Shown: piece after piece, positions 1 through 8,013 of the stretch | Numbering within the stretch: the first letter of the stretch is position 1 | Layout of the letters: each line of letters begins with the position of its first letter | Assembly: GCA_029261695.1 (NCBI GenBank) | Contig: JAJDAV010000189.1 | Coordinates: 1 to 38,336 of the forward strand | Source of the DNA: Nitrospinaceae bacterium | Lineage (GTDB): Bacteria; Nitrospinota; Nitrospinia; Nitrospinales; VA-1 | DNA: 38,336 bases | Reading direction: 5' to 3' | The notes under the pieces: model-generated | The model's input: only the letters and a program-made list of their open reading frames with translations | Database searches by the model: none | What the model was told of the DNA's origin: nothing | Made by a program: the position numbers and the translations under genes

Positions 1-1
1 C

Positions 2-496
2 CAGAATCAAGATGTGGTCTTCAGTAGCTCACGATTTGAGGAACTGTTTAAGGGAAACCTTTACCCACAAAGCTTTTCATTTATAGAAACGGATCATGAA
101 ATCAGAAATTGCCTTTGTTTTATGAATCCCATACCACATAGCTTCACATTTTTCAGAAAACCTTCGCTCTTAAAAGCAGGAGGTTATGATCCAAATCTGA
201 TCATTGCGCATGATTACGATCTATGGATACGCTTATTGAAAGAAGGGAAATGTCGCAATTTAGATGAAGTTCTTGGAGTATACCGCCTTCATGAAACCTC
301 TATCACAGCAGAAAAAGAGCGCACTATGATCAAAGAAGCTTTTCAGGTCCAATGGAAAGCATACAAAGAGCTAGGGGGAAGTTTCTGGAAAATGGTGGGT
401 TCCTTGTCCAAAAGAGGATTGGCTTGGTTTTTTCCTATTTCCATTCGATCTTATTTCAGATCCATTACGAAAAGCGAAAAAATCAGCAATCTATAA
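2..496 (+). CDS. Glycosyltransferase family 2, C-terminal part (5' end outside window)
   Basis: The reading frame is open to the left edge of the window, so the N-terminal GT-A core with the nucleotide-binding residues is missing; about 164 residues are seen. The visible part matches the acceptor half of GT2 enzymes: a phenylalanine-rich stretch, then FRKPSLLKAGGYDPN, then HDYDLWIRLLKEG, which is the ED-type acceptor/catalytic region followed by the usual VLGVYRLHETSIT tail. Such enzymes move a sugar from a nucleotide donor to a surface polysaccharide or lipid acceptor at the inner face of the membrane. The C-terminal 40 residues are basic and aromatic, which would suit membrane association. 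It converges with the radical-SAM gene, with 9 nt between the stop codons. The exact sugar cannot be told. Confidence 0.85.
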   Translation, partial: QNQDVVFSSSRFEELFKGNLYPQSFSFIETDHEIRNCLCFMNPIPHSFTFFRKPSLLKAGGYDPNLIIAHDYDLWIRLLKEGKCRNLDEVLGVYRLHETSITAEKERTMIKEAFQVQWKAYKELGGSFWKMVGSLSKRGLAWFFPISIRSYFRSITKSEKISNL

Positions 497-505
497 AACT
501 GATCA

Positions 506-2056
506 TTACAATTCGCCTGTGTGGTAGGACGCGAGAGTTCCAATCGAGTCCTCTTTTTTGCCGGTAACCCTTTTTGGGCCTTCCATATAAGTCTTAAAAA
601 TATACTTACAAAATCGATTATTCACGATCAGGTAACGGGCTAGCGCAGAGAGATTGGTGAAGCGTAGTAAAAATGCCCTTAACATTTTAAGGAAAATTTT
701 ATCAGCAGACCAATGCCCCTTAAAACAACGTAACCAAAAATAAATGAATTCAAACTGAATTTGCCACTTCGGAAAATCTTTAAGATTTAATGTAGCCCGG
801 TGTCTTTCGTTACTTTCTTCAGTTCCGCCAGCAGGGATCACCCCATGCTCAACAGCAACGTTGTAGAGATCAGTCCCCAAGTAAGGATAAAATATAGATA
901 GCTGAACGTCTTCTGGTTGCAAATCGCGTACGACTCCCACCGTCTCCATATAGTCTTCAAATGTTTCTCCAGGAACCCCCATTAGCACTAGAAGAGAGGT
1001 TGCAACGCCATACTCCCTGGCGGTTCGGCAGAAACCAATCAATTCGTCATTTGTATACCTGGGGCGACGAAGAATTTCGCGACGCACACGATAAGAGCCT
1101 GACTCCAAGCCTACATTTAAGGCAGTTACATTGGCTTTCTGGCAAAGCTCTAAAAACTTTCTGTACTTTTCTTCGATCCGAACAAAATTGGAATGAAGAG
1201 CTAAATTAATTCTAAAAGATAGCTTTTCTTTTCTAGCATTATTATATTCTGCCAACTTCTCAAACAGGTCTATGCCTTTCACGATATCGGCACCCACCGT
1301 TTCAATTTCTAAATAAATATGCTGCATTTGAGGATACTGTTTCGTTAAATATTCGATTTCTGAAATCATATCCTCAGATGAACGGTAACGAACATATTGG
1401 CCTTCTGCCAATTCCTCCATGGCATGGTTGGAACAATAGGTACATTTATAAGGGCAACCCCGCCCTACCAATATAGAAGCTTCTTCACCCGGGTTGGCAA
1501 TCCAAGGTTCCCACAGGGTACGATCAACATGGGGAATCGTATCCAAATCTTCATTAAAAGGAGCCGTCGGATTTCTTTCAATTTCTCCCGTTTTGGGCTG
1601 TCGTATCCAAATATTGGAAATGCCAGATGGCCATTTACCTTCTTCCAACTGCTTGGCTAATTCGACAACCGGGCCATCTCCTTCACTCACGCAGATGGCA
1701 TCGAGATTCGCACATTCTATGGCTTGTTCTGGAGCTAAAGAGGCGTGATGCCCTCCCAGAATCACAAAAATATCAGGGTCTATCTCCTTTATCAGAGCAG
1801 CAACTCTTTCAATAGGGGGGAACTGGGAAGATACAGCCGACAAACAGAACAACTGCGGCTTTTTTTCTTTTATATATTCTTCCAGGATTTTTCTGACAGG
1901 GGTGACAGGGCTAATAACAAACAAATCAACATCATGTTTTGCGACTTTTAAAACGGTGGCAATTATAGAAATCCCAAACGGAATTTCCATGGGTGACCGT
2001 AATGGCTTGTCGATTGAACAATAATTCTCAATCGAATAAACACATCCAATTCTCAT
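506..2056 (-). CDS. B12-binding-type radical SAM protein
   Basis: The protein has 516 residues. Residues 1-140 look like the Rossmann cobalamin-binding domain seen in many BchE/HpnJ/MiaB-like radical SAM proteins (ILGGHHASLAPEQAI near residue 99, then a GDGP segment), although no DxHxxG cobalamin-ligand motif is visible. The radical-SAM cluster motif GRGCPYKCTYCSN is plain, with cysteines at 201, 205 and 208. Later comes the GLESGS segment near residue 315 and MGVPGET near 360, both typical of this class. Such enzymes reductively cleave S-adenosylmethionine to drive methylation or rearrangement of lipids, pigments or natural products; the substrate cannot be read here. The start is ATG with a weak AAAGG about 10 nt upstream. 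No partner gene is adjacent on the same strand, apart from the LRR genes upstream at 128 nt distance. Confidence 0.88.
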   Translation of the reverse strand: MRIGCVYSIENYCSIDKPLRSPMEIPFGISIIATVLKVAKHDVDLFVISPVTPVRKILEEYIKEKKPQLFCLSAVSSQFPPIERVAALIKEIDPDIFVILGGHHASLAPEQAIECANLDAICVSEGDGPVVELAKQLEEGKWPSGISNIWIRQPKTGEIERNPTAPFNEDLDTIPHVDRTLWEPWIANPGEEASILVGRGCPYKCTYCSNHAMEELAEGQYVRYRSSEDMISEIEYLTKQYPQMQHIYLEIETVGADIVKGIDLFEKLAEYNNARKEKLSFRINLALHSNFVRIEEKYRKFLELCQKANVTALNVGLESGSYRVRREILRRPRYTNDELIGFCRTAREYGVATSLLVLMGVPGETFEDYMETVGVVRDLQPEDVQLSIFYPYLGTDLYNVAVEHGVIPAGGTEESNERHRATLNLKDFPKWQIQFEFIYFWLRCFKGHWSADKIFLKMLRAFLLRFTNLSALARYLIVNNRFCKYIFKTYMEGPKRVTGKKEDSIGTLASYHTGEL

Positions 2057-2184
2057 GAAATTAAAACCTTTTAAGCTTTATCTAATTTAGATAAAAAGCT
2101 GGAATAAAAAAGAAAGATACTAAGAAATTATATTAGAAAACCCCAATTAAATCAATAAATCCGCGTGATTCATTAATTTAAAAA

Positions 2185-3663
2185 TTAAAACCTCATCGAT
2201 TTCAGATTGCTAAATTCGGGGGATCTAGCCAAAAATATCTGATCGGAATCTTTGAGGCTGTTTCTGCGAAGGTCTAGTTTTTTAAGGTGAGGAAGAATTG
2301 GAGAGTTCGCCAACATCAACAGGCTATTTTTTGAAATTGAATTTCCAGCAACCTCCAACTCTTCAAGTTGCTTCATTGAACTCGAATTGATAATAAACTG
2401 AAAACCTTCATCTCCCATAGAAAGACCGGAAATTTTTAGAACTTTCAGGTTTTTAAAATTTTCGGAACTGGAAAGCAACTGAAAACCTTTCCTATCGATA
2501 GAGTTTCCATTGAGATTTAATTTTTTTAAATTTTTCAAATAAGGCGACTGCGCCAAAGCTAAAATCCCTGTAGACGTCAGTTCTGTATTTTCCAGATTCA
2601 AAACCTCTAGCTGCGACATGGATTCGGATTCACTCAACAGGAAAACACCTTTATCTCCAATTGCGTTATCCATAAGATTCAGGCTTTTAATATTTTTCAC
2701 AAAAGAAGAAGCTACCAGCGCACCCAGCCCTAGATGGTTAAACAAATTTTCGCGTAATGAAAGCGATGACACCTCTTCCATTTTTTGATACAAGGACAAT
2801 GCTTTAAGATCCTTATTTCTTAAGTACAGAACATTCAAGTTAAGGCTCTTATCTTCTCCCAGCTTGTCTACTAAGTTTCTCGTTCGCAAATCTAACAAAG
2901 CCGATTCACCATCCGATTTAAAATTATTGTCAGCCATATTGAGGTTCTTCAGATTCGCTAAGTTTTTGGACTTTGCCAAACTCAACGAACCAGAATCGCC
3001 AATATGATTGGAATCAAGAATTAAAGTGTGCAACTGACTTAATGTAGGAGAATTAGCTAGAACCTTGGCGCCTTCATCAGAAAGCTCGTTCCATCCAAGA
3101 TTTAAATGATCCAAACCCTCGAAACCTCCCGACTGCGCCCAGTCGACAATCACATCATTTCCAATATGATTTTTTCTAAGATTAAGAATTTTTAGTCCAG
3201 GAATCGCTGTACCATCAGGGAATTTATTCGATAATTTTTTCCCGACATTGTTCATTTCCAAATCCAGCAAATACAATTTTCGCAATTTGGAAGATTTCAC
3301 AAGACTCATAGCCCCAAACTGAGTGATGCGATTGAAAGCTAGATCCAGGGCTTTTAATTTAGGCAAGAAATCACTCGCACTTAAACCCTCAACACCGTCA
3401 TCACCAATGTCATTCGAGTTCAAAATCAGGTGAGTCACATTGACCAGGGTTTTACATGCCGCAAGTTCTTTGAGGCCCATATCAGAAATCTCGTTCCAAC
3501 TTAAGTCAAGCCGCTTGACATGAGAAAGATCTTTCGATCGGCAAACAAACGCGATTCCCGCATCACCCATACGCTCATAACTCAAATTCAAATTTAGGTC
3601 TTTGCGAACCAATTGTTTATTTAAATTTCGTATGAAATTTGATTCTAAATTTATTTTTGTCAT
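2185..3663 (-). CDS. Leucine-rich-repeat protein, ribonuclease-inhibitor type (long)
   Basis: Nearly all 492 residues are LRR units of about 24-28 residues with the pattern LxxLDLxxNxIxDxGxxxLA, the ribonuclease-inhibitor (CC/RI) subclass; roughly 16-18 units can be counted. There is no signal peptide, membrane helix or other domain, so it is probably cytosolic and works through protein binding. The ATG lies 3 nt after the stop of the shorter LRR gene, without a clear ribosome-binding site of its own, which suggests translational coupling. Function is unknown. Bacterial RI-type LRR proteins include host-directed effectors (GALA family) but also many of unknown role, and nothing here points to secretion. 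Confidence 0.85.
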   Translation of the reverse strand: MTKINLESNFIRNLNKQLVRKDLNLNLSYERMGDAGIAFVCRSKDLSHVKRLDLSWNEISDMGLKELAACKTLVNVTHLILNSNDIGDDGVEGLSASDFLPKLKALDLAFNRITQFGAMSLVKSSKLRKLYLLDLEMNNVGKKLSNKFPDGTAIPGLKILNLRKNHIGNDVIVDWAQSGGFEGLDHLNLGWNELSDEGAKVLANSPTLSQLHTLILDSNHIGDSGSLSLAKSKNLANLKNLNMADNNFKSDGESALLDLRTRNLVDKLGEDKSLNLNVLYLRNKDLKALSLYQKMEEVSSLSLRENLFNHLGLGALVASSFVKNIKSLNLMDNAIGDKGVFLLSESESMSQLEVLNLENTELTSTGILALAQSPYLKNLKKLNLNGNSIDRKGFQLLSSSENFKNLKVLKISGLSMGDEGFQFIINSSSMKQLEELEVAGNSISKNSLLMLANSPILPHLKKLDLRRNSLKDSDQIFLARSPEFSNLKSMRF

Positions 3664-3666
3664 GAA

Positions 3667-4332
3667 CTAGTCTTCAGCCTTGAGAATGTCTGTTTTCACA
3701 TTGGGTAAGTCCCGCATACGCTCCGACTCATCTAAAAGCGCCAGCCCCCGTGGGTCAACCAGATTGTATGTAAGATTTAAAGTTTGAAGACTTTTTAAGC
3801 CTGGAAGTTCAGCAAATGCCTGCATTCCTGCAAATCCAATTTTATTGGCATCAAGGTGTAAAACTTTAAGGTTTTTTAAACAAGTAGAATTTGCCAATGC
3901 AACAGCACCTTCGTCTCCAATTCGGTTGAATGATAAGTCGAGAGTCTCTAAGTTTTTCAGACTTTTGGAGTTTGCCAAGGCAACAGCACCTTCATCTCCA
4001 ACTCGATTTGTATACAAACTTAAATATCTCAATTGGAGTACGTTGTCGGATTCTGCCAGAGCAATGGCACCCTCATCACCTATTTTATTTTCGTAAAGCC
4101 ATAACTCTTTCAAGGGCTCAAAAAATTCGGAATTCGCCAGTTCCTCAAGTCCCTGATCCTTAATTTTATTTGTATGCAAAAACAAAATCTCGATATCGGG
4201 GAGCGCAACATTTTCAGCCAATTCCTCAGCCATTAAGTTGTCGATTCCCTTATTGGAAAAATCGAGAGTTTTCTTATCTTTGCTCAAACCTCGCTTAATC
4301 CACTTCCTGATATAGGAGATGTCTTCGCCCAT
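3667..4332 (-). CDS. Leucine-rich-repeat protein, ribonuclease-inhibitor type (short)
   Basis: This 221-residue protein has a short charged N-terminus (about 25 residues) followed by six to seven LRR units. The central units are 27 residues long and almost identical to each other (IGDEGAVALANS recurs). The matching DNA is also very similar: the segment around 3891-3926 recurs 81 nt further at 3972-4007, a sign of recent unit duplication. No signal peptide is visible. It is the first gene of a two-gene unit with the longer LRR gene (3-nt gap). The divergent lipoprotein gene begins 275 nt upstream. The ATG has only a weak GGA-type site. Function unknown; a protein-binding scaffold is the natural inference. 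Confidence 0.85.
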   Translation of the reverse strand: MGEDISYIRKWIKRGLSKDKKTLDFSNKGIDNLMAEELAENVALPDIEILFLHTNKIKDQGLEELANSEFFEPLKELWLYENKIGDEGAIALAESDNVLQLRYLSLYTNRVGDEGAVALANSKSLKNLETLDLSFNRIGDEGAVALANSTCLKNLKVLHLDANKIGFAGMQAFAELPGLKSLQTLNLTYNLVDPRGLALLDESERMRDLPNVKTDILKAED

Positions 4333-4607
4333 GTTATATCCGCTTAAAAGTAAAAGGGTTCATTTTATAAAGGTGAGTTGAAAAGTAAAGAGATAAATGA
4401 TGTTTTCAGCCTTTTCTATCCAGTCATATTCTATTTAAAGGACAATCCAGCATATTTATTGTAAAAATGCCCCCTAAATATATAAAATGACCCGCAACGA
4501 AGCAATTTCAAGCCAAAACAAGCGCAATGCCTCGGCCCTATTTTATTCAATAATATCAGCATTTTGCTGGATTTTAATAATAGATACAACAAGCCTCAGA
4601 TTTTTTT
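4333..4607. other. Divergent intergenic region between the LRR pair and the OppA-like gene
   Basis: This 275-nt AT-rich stretch lies between divergent genes and must hold both promoters. I see no convincing -35/-10 pair, hairpin or ORF. It includes a small inverted repeat (CAGCA..TGCTG) near 4558-4570. Confidence 0.4.
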
Positions 4608-6206
4608 ATGCCCACTTGCTTCCATTCTTTTTTTTCTAAACTGCTTCTTGTTTGCGTTGTTCTTTTGGCTTTCTCAGGCTGTTCAAAAGAGCCAGACCTC
4701 TCAATCTTCAAGATATCCATAAAAAATGAGCCACCCACTCTGGATGGAACGCTCGCGACCGACAGTGTTTCTTTCACTGTCCTAACCAACTTGATGGAAG
4801 GACTAACTCAATACGATTCTGATTTGAATCCCATTCCCGCCATTGCAAAAAAATGGGAATATTCCAATGAAGGCCGTACCATCACTTTTTTTCTAAGAGA
4901 TGATGCTTTATGGAGTGATGGAAGAAAAGTAACAGCCAAAGATTTCGAGTATTCCTGGAAGCGGCTCCTGGCACCAGAAACTGCCGCACAATATGCCTAT
5001 TTTCTTTTTGACATAAAAAATGCATCTGAATACAACGCAGGGACTCTAAAAAATAGCGACGAGGTCGGGGTCCGCGCAATAGCTGAAAACATTCTAGAAG
5101 TAACCCTAAAAAAACCTGTGGTTTATTTCCCAAGCATCACCACCTTTATGGTGACCTTTCCTCTTCGTCAAGACATTATTGAAAAATATGGAGACGATTG
5201 GACAGAACCTGGAAACATCGTGACCAATGGGCCTTATTTATTAGAGGAATGGCAACACGAATACAAACTGATTCTAAAAGCCAACGCGAAACATTATGAA
5301 GGGAAACCTCAAATTAACGAGGTTCATATTTTTGTGGTTCAAGAACCCACCACCGCTTTAACGCTCTATGAAACAGGCGAAATGGATTTTATCGAATTGC
5401 CTCCCATTGCAATTCCACATTACGAAAAAAATTCTGAATACAGAAACAAACCTCAATTGAGAGGTTATTACTACGGCTTTAATATTAAAAAACCTCCATT
5501 CGATAAAGCGTTAGTAAGACAGGCGCTTGCTCATTCTGTCGATCGGTCATTAATTCCCAAAATATTAAAAGGCGGGGAATTGCCTTCGTCATCGTGGATA
5601 CCTAAAGGGATGTTTGGTTATAACGAGTCCATTGGCTCAAAATTTAATCCAGATAAAGCCAGATACTTACTCGCCGAAGCGGGTTATCCAGAGGGTAAAA
5701 ATTTTCCAGAAGTAACTGCCGTTTTCAACACAGGGGATGTGAATCGCCTGATTGGAGAGTTTTTACAGGAACAATGGAAAAAGCACCTCAATATAAATAT
5801 TCAATTTGAAAGTCAGGAGTGGAAAGTTTTTTTAAGCCGATTGGATCTCGACCCTCCACAAATTTTTCGTTTGGGATGGGGAGCCGACTTCCCTGACCCT
5901 GATAATTTCATGAACCTATTTATCAGCACCAGTGGCAACAACCGACTTCGGTGGGCGAACAAAGATTTCGACAAACTTGTTGCCTTGGGTTCGACGTTAA
6001 AGGATCCAGTAAAAAGACAAAAGGTTTACGACCAAGCTCAGGAATTACTTACCGAAACAGAAGTTCCAATGATCCCATTATTTGTTTCTGCTCAGAACCT
6101 TATGATCAAACCCTATATCAAAGGCTTTAAGACAAATGCCATGGAACTTTTGTATTTAAAAAGAATAAGAATTGAAAGGGAATCTCAAATTCCCGGTTCC
6201 CACTAA
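4608..6206 (+). CDS. OppA/DppA-type peptide ABC transporter substrate-binding lipoprotein
   Basis: The protein has 532 residues, the normal length for the SBP_bac_5 family. The N-terminus is a lipoprotein signal: hydrophobic run, then LLAFSGC with the lipidated cysteine at residue 25. The family signature follows: ISIKNEPPTLDG, LTNLMEGLTQYD, the segment around WSDGRKVTAKDFEYSWKRLL, and near the C-terminus GWGADFPDPDNFMNLF with the TEVPMIPLF tail. It would bind oligopeptides in the periplasm and hand them to an ABC permease. No permease or ATPase genes (oppBCDF) are nearby, so it is an orphan binding protein that may share a distant permease. The start is ATG; the upstream region is AT-rich without a good Shine-Dalgarno. 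Confidence 0.92.
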   Translation: MPTCFHSFFSKLLLVCVVLLAFSGCSKEPDLSIFKISIKNEPPTLDGTLATDSVSFTVLTNLMEGLTQYDSDLNPIPAIAKKWEYSNEGRTITFFLRDDALWSDGRKVTAKDFEYSWKRLLAPETAAQYAYFLFDIKNASEYNAGTLKNSDEVGVRAIAENILEVTLKKPVVYFPSITTFMVTFPLRQDIIEKYGDDWTEPGNIVTNGPYLLEEWQHEYKLILKANAKHYEGKPQINEVHIFVVQEPTTALTLYETGEMDFIELPPIAIPHYEKNSEYRNKPQLRGYYYGFNIKKPPFDKALVRQALAHSVDRSLIPKILKGGELPSSSWIPKGMFGYNESIGSKFNPDKARYLLAEAGYPEGKNFPEVTAVFNTGDVNRLIGEFLQEQWKKHLNINIQFESQEWKVFLSRLDLDPPQIFRLGWGADFPDPDNFMNLFISTSGNNRLRWANKDFDKLVALGSTLKDPVKRQKVYDQAQELLTETEVPMIPLFVSAQNLMIKPYIKGFKTNAMELLYLKRIRIERESQIPGSH

Positions 6207-6287
6207 TTTTCTTAAACTTTAAGGAAGAAGAATTATTAAGAACACCGCCAAGAGCGGACCTTTGCAACACGGGTCTATCCAGTCCTG

Positions 6288-7370
6288 CTAAGTGGCCATT
6301 TCATCAAGGTCTGGCTTCAATAGCATTGGAGAGTAAATCAAAATATAAAGCGCAAAACTAAGTATCCATAGTGTAGAGGAGCTTATAATCCACTCAATGC
6401 TATAGCCCGGTGCAATGATCAGGCCAAATACGCGAATAATAATTGCACACTGCAACAGGTAAAAACTTAATTTTGTCAGGTTTGTTGCGACTTTGCTCCG
6501 TCCGGTATGGCCCAGCGTAACACGGCACATCATTCCGAGTGTCATAGAGCCAATAGCCCCCGCGGTAAAAGCATGTAACGCAATAGAGAAAGGAACAAAG
6601 CCACGCGCAGAGAGACATAAAAGAATTAATCCTAGAATAACCCAGCTATAACCGACATGAAGAATCCAGACCATAGGATCATCCAATATTCTGTTCGTAT
6701 GGTAACGTCGCAGACGCAGTGCATGAATGATCGCGGATAAAAAGGCAACCCCAGCAAGAATATTTGCTTCCTTTTTAAAAAATACCAGCACCAGAATAAT
6801 CAGTAACAACGATAGAATAGCAAGAATATCCAATCTTCCCTGCGATACCTCTTGGACTTCTTCTCCACGTTCTTGTAAAGCATCCACAGTAAAAGACGGA
6901 ATAACCCGTCCACCAATCAAAGAAATCATAGCAACAATGATTATCACAGCAACATATAGTGATGTTCGCTCTTTGGTTATTAGGAAGAGCATGTCGCATG
7001 CAAATAAAATGCTTAGCAATACTAGAAAAACGAAATTGCGCTTATCCCATGTTTTAAAAAGAGGAATAGATAGGCTGAATGCTAGCGTAAGAATAAACGC
7101 TCCTTCTAAAATTAATACGACAGCCTCTGGAAAACCAAGATCAAAATTCATGACTATGCGCCCGGCTAGCCAGAGTAGGCCCAGCCCTAGCAAATGAAAT
7201 CCCCGCACAGGTGTACTATCTGTCCAGTTCGCCACAGCCGTGAGTAAAAATCCCGCAACAATCGCCATGGTATAACCATAGATCATCTCATGTGCATGCC
7301 ACGATACAGGATCAACCATGAATAAAGGTGGCGTGACTAATCCGGCATAAAATCCACCCCATATCATCAA
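6288..7370 (-). CDS. nnrS: NnrS family haem/copper membrane protein, 5' end lost behind an amber codon
   Basis: The 360 visible residues form a chain of hydrophobic helices with the NnrS signatures: SWHAHEMIYGYTMAIVAGF near the N-terminus, then LHAFTAGAIGSMTLGMM followed by CRVTLGHTGRS near residue 280. NnrS is a polytopic inner-membrane haem- and copper-containing protein linked to nitric-oxide stress and denitrification regulation. The family is usually near 400 residues. The missing N-terminus is present in the DNA just upstream (7371-7478) in the same frame, but separated by a TAG at 7419-7421. The nearest starts after that codon are TTG 7368-7370 and the following ATG, with no Shine-Dalgarno. 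The gene may therefore be a pseudogene, a truncated but working copy, or carry a base error. A six-cysteine small protein lies upstream on the same strand. Confidence 0.8.
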   Translation of the reverse strand: MMIWGGFYAGLVTPPLFMVDPVSWHAHEMIYGYTMAIVAGFLLTAVANWTDSTPVRGFHLLGLGLLWLAGRIVMNFDLGFPEAVVLILEGAFILTLAFSLSIPLFKTWDKRNFVFLVLLSILFACDMLFLITKERTSLYVAVIIIVAMISLIGGRVIPSFTVDALQERGEEVQEVSQGRLDILAILSLLLIILVLVFFKKEANILAGVAFLSAIIHALRLRRYHTNRILDDPMVWILHVGYSWVILGLILLCLSARGFVPFSIALHAFTAGAIGSMTLGMMCRVTLGHTGRSKVATNLTKLSFYLLQCAIIIRVFGLIIAPGYSIEWIISSSTLWILSFALYILIYSPMLLKPDLDEMAT

Positions 7371-7478
7371 ACTGAAAATGCTATATAGCGCGCCTAAAAG
7401 AAAGAAAAGGCGAAACCCCTATCCCAGAACTGGGTGAACAAGTACACCTCTAAATGGTTCTAGCATGTGGCCTTTCAT
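7371..7478 (-). pseudogene. N-terminal part of nnrS, split off by an in-frame TAG
   Basis: Reading the minus strand from the ATG at 7476-7478 (or the ATG at 7464-7466, which has AAAGG just before it) gives MKGHMLEPFRGVLVHPVLG, then TAG at 7419-7421, then GFRLFFLLGALYSIFSL, which joins in frame to the annotated NnrS part. The GFRxFFLLGALY block is the conserved first segment of NnrS proteins, and HPVLGxGFR is what precedes it in the family. The frame is closed upstream by a TGA. A single base change (for example TAT, TAC or CAG in place of TAG) would restore a full-length gene. Confidence 0.7.
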
Positions 7479-7572
7479 ACGGTTGGCAGTAAACTTCAAA
7501 CCAGGCGGTTGTCATTCTGGATAAGAACACTTAACTAAGTATTAAAAATTCAGGTGGAAGGTTGCTTTGTGT

Positions 7573-7830
7573 TTAAGCAGGGTCACTTTTCCCAGCGCCT
7601 AATTGTCTTAGAAACTCATCCACAAGCGCCTGCACGATAGAAGCAGAATCGGCAGCGCACGGACAAACCTTTGACTGTACAATTTTTTCGGCGCATTCAC
7701 GGAGAGTCTCCTTACAATGCTTGTCTTTGCAGGCATTCATATCTGCCCTGGCTATCGCCATAAGTTCTTCCCAGGGAATGGCCTCTGAGTAATTATCATA
7801 ACAACCGGGCGAGTTCGTATTTTCTGTCAT
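7573..7830 (-). CDS. Small six-cysteine protein of unknown function
   Basis: This 85-residue soluble protein has cysteines at 10, 34, 39, 46, 56 and 58 (the last two in a CPC pair), a C-x4-C-x6-C spacing in the middle, and helical acidic surroundings. The start is firmly set by a strong GGAGG seven nucleotides before the ATG. It sits 95 nt upstream of the NnrS reading frame on the same strand, so the two may be co-transcribed. Cysteine content suggests metal or cluster binding or disulfide structure, but there is no signal peptide. I do not recognise a family. Confidence 0.7.
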   Translation of the reverse strand: MTENTNSPGCYDNYSEAIPWEELMAIARADMNACKDKHCKETLRECAEKIVQSKVCPCAADSASIVQALVDEFLRQLGAGKSDPA

Positions 7831-8013
7831 TTTTTTCCTCCAAATTAAGTTGTGCGTTTAGCAAACTTTATTTTTTACCCACTATACAATTACCATACAG
7901 TCCAATGAAAGTTAAAATTCTCCTGCAATCAATCCATCTTTTGACGGTCTTTTAAGGATGAGTCCATCGTTACCCCTTTGGAACACGAAAGCTAAGGTCG
8001 AATATAACGCACG
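7831..8013. other. Intergenic region upstream of the six-cysteine protein
   Basis: On the minus strand, about 60-80 nt before the ATG, there is TATAGT preceded by a direct repeat TGTATGGT / TGTATAGT with an 11-nt period. This could be a promoter/operator for the small protein and nnrS. No good -35 box is seen. Nothing else is recognisable. Confidence 0.25.

Noticed and set aside
3880-4100. Regularly spaced similar DNA units resembling a repeat array
   Set aside because: The 81-nt period is that of LRR codons inside a gene; it is not a CRISPR or non-coding array.
6727-7197. 156-codon plus-strand frame inside nnrS
   Set aside because: Antisense to membrane helices of NnrS; basic, threonine-rich translation typical of such shadows.
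7526-7543. Short inverted repeat ACACTTA / TAAGTAT between the six-cysteine gene and nnrS
   Set aside because: One mismatch, weak A-T pairing and no T-run; not convincing as terminator or operator.
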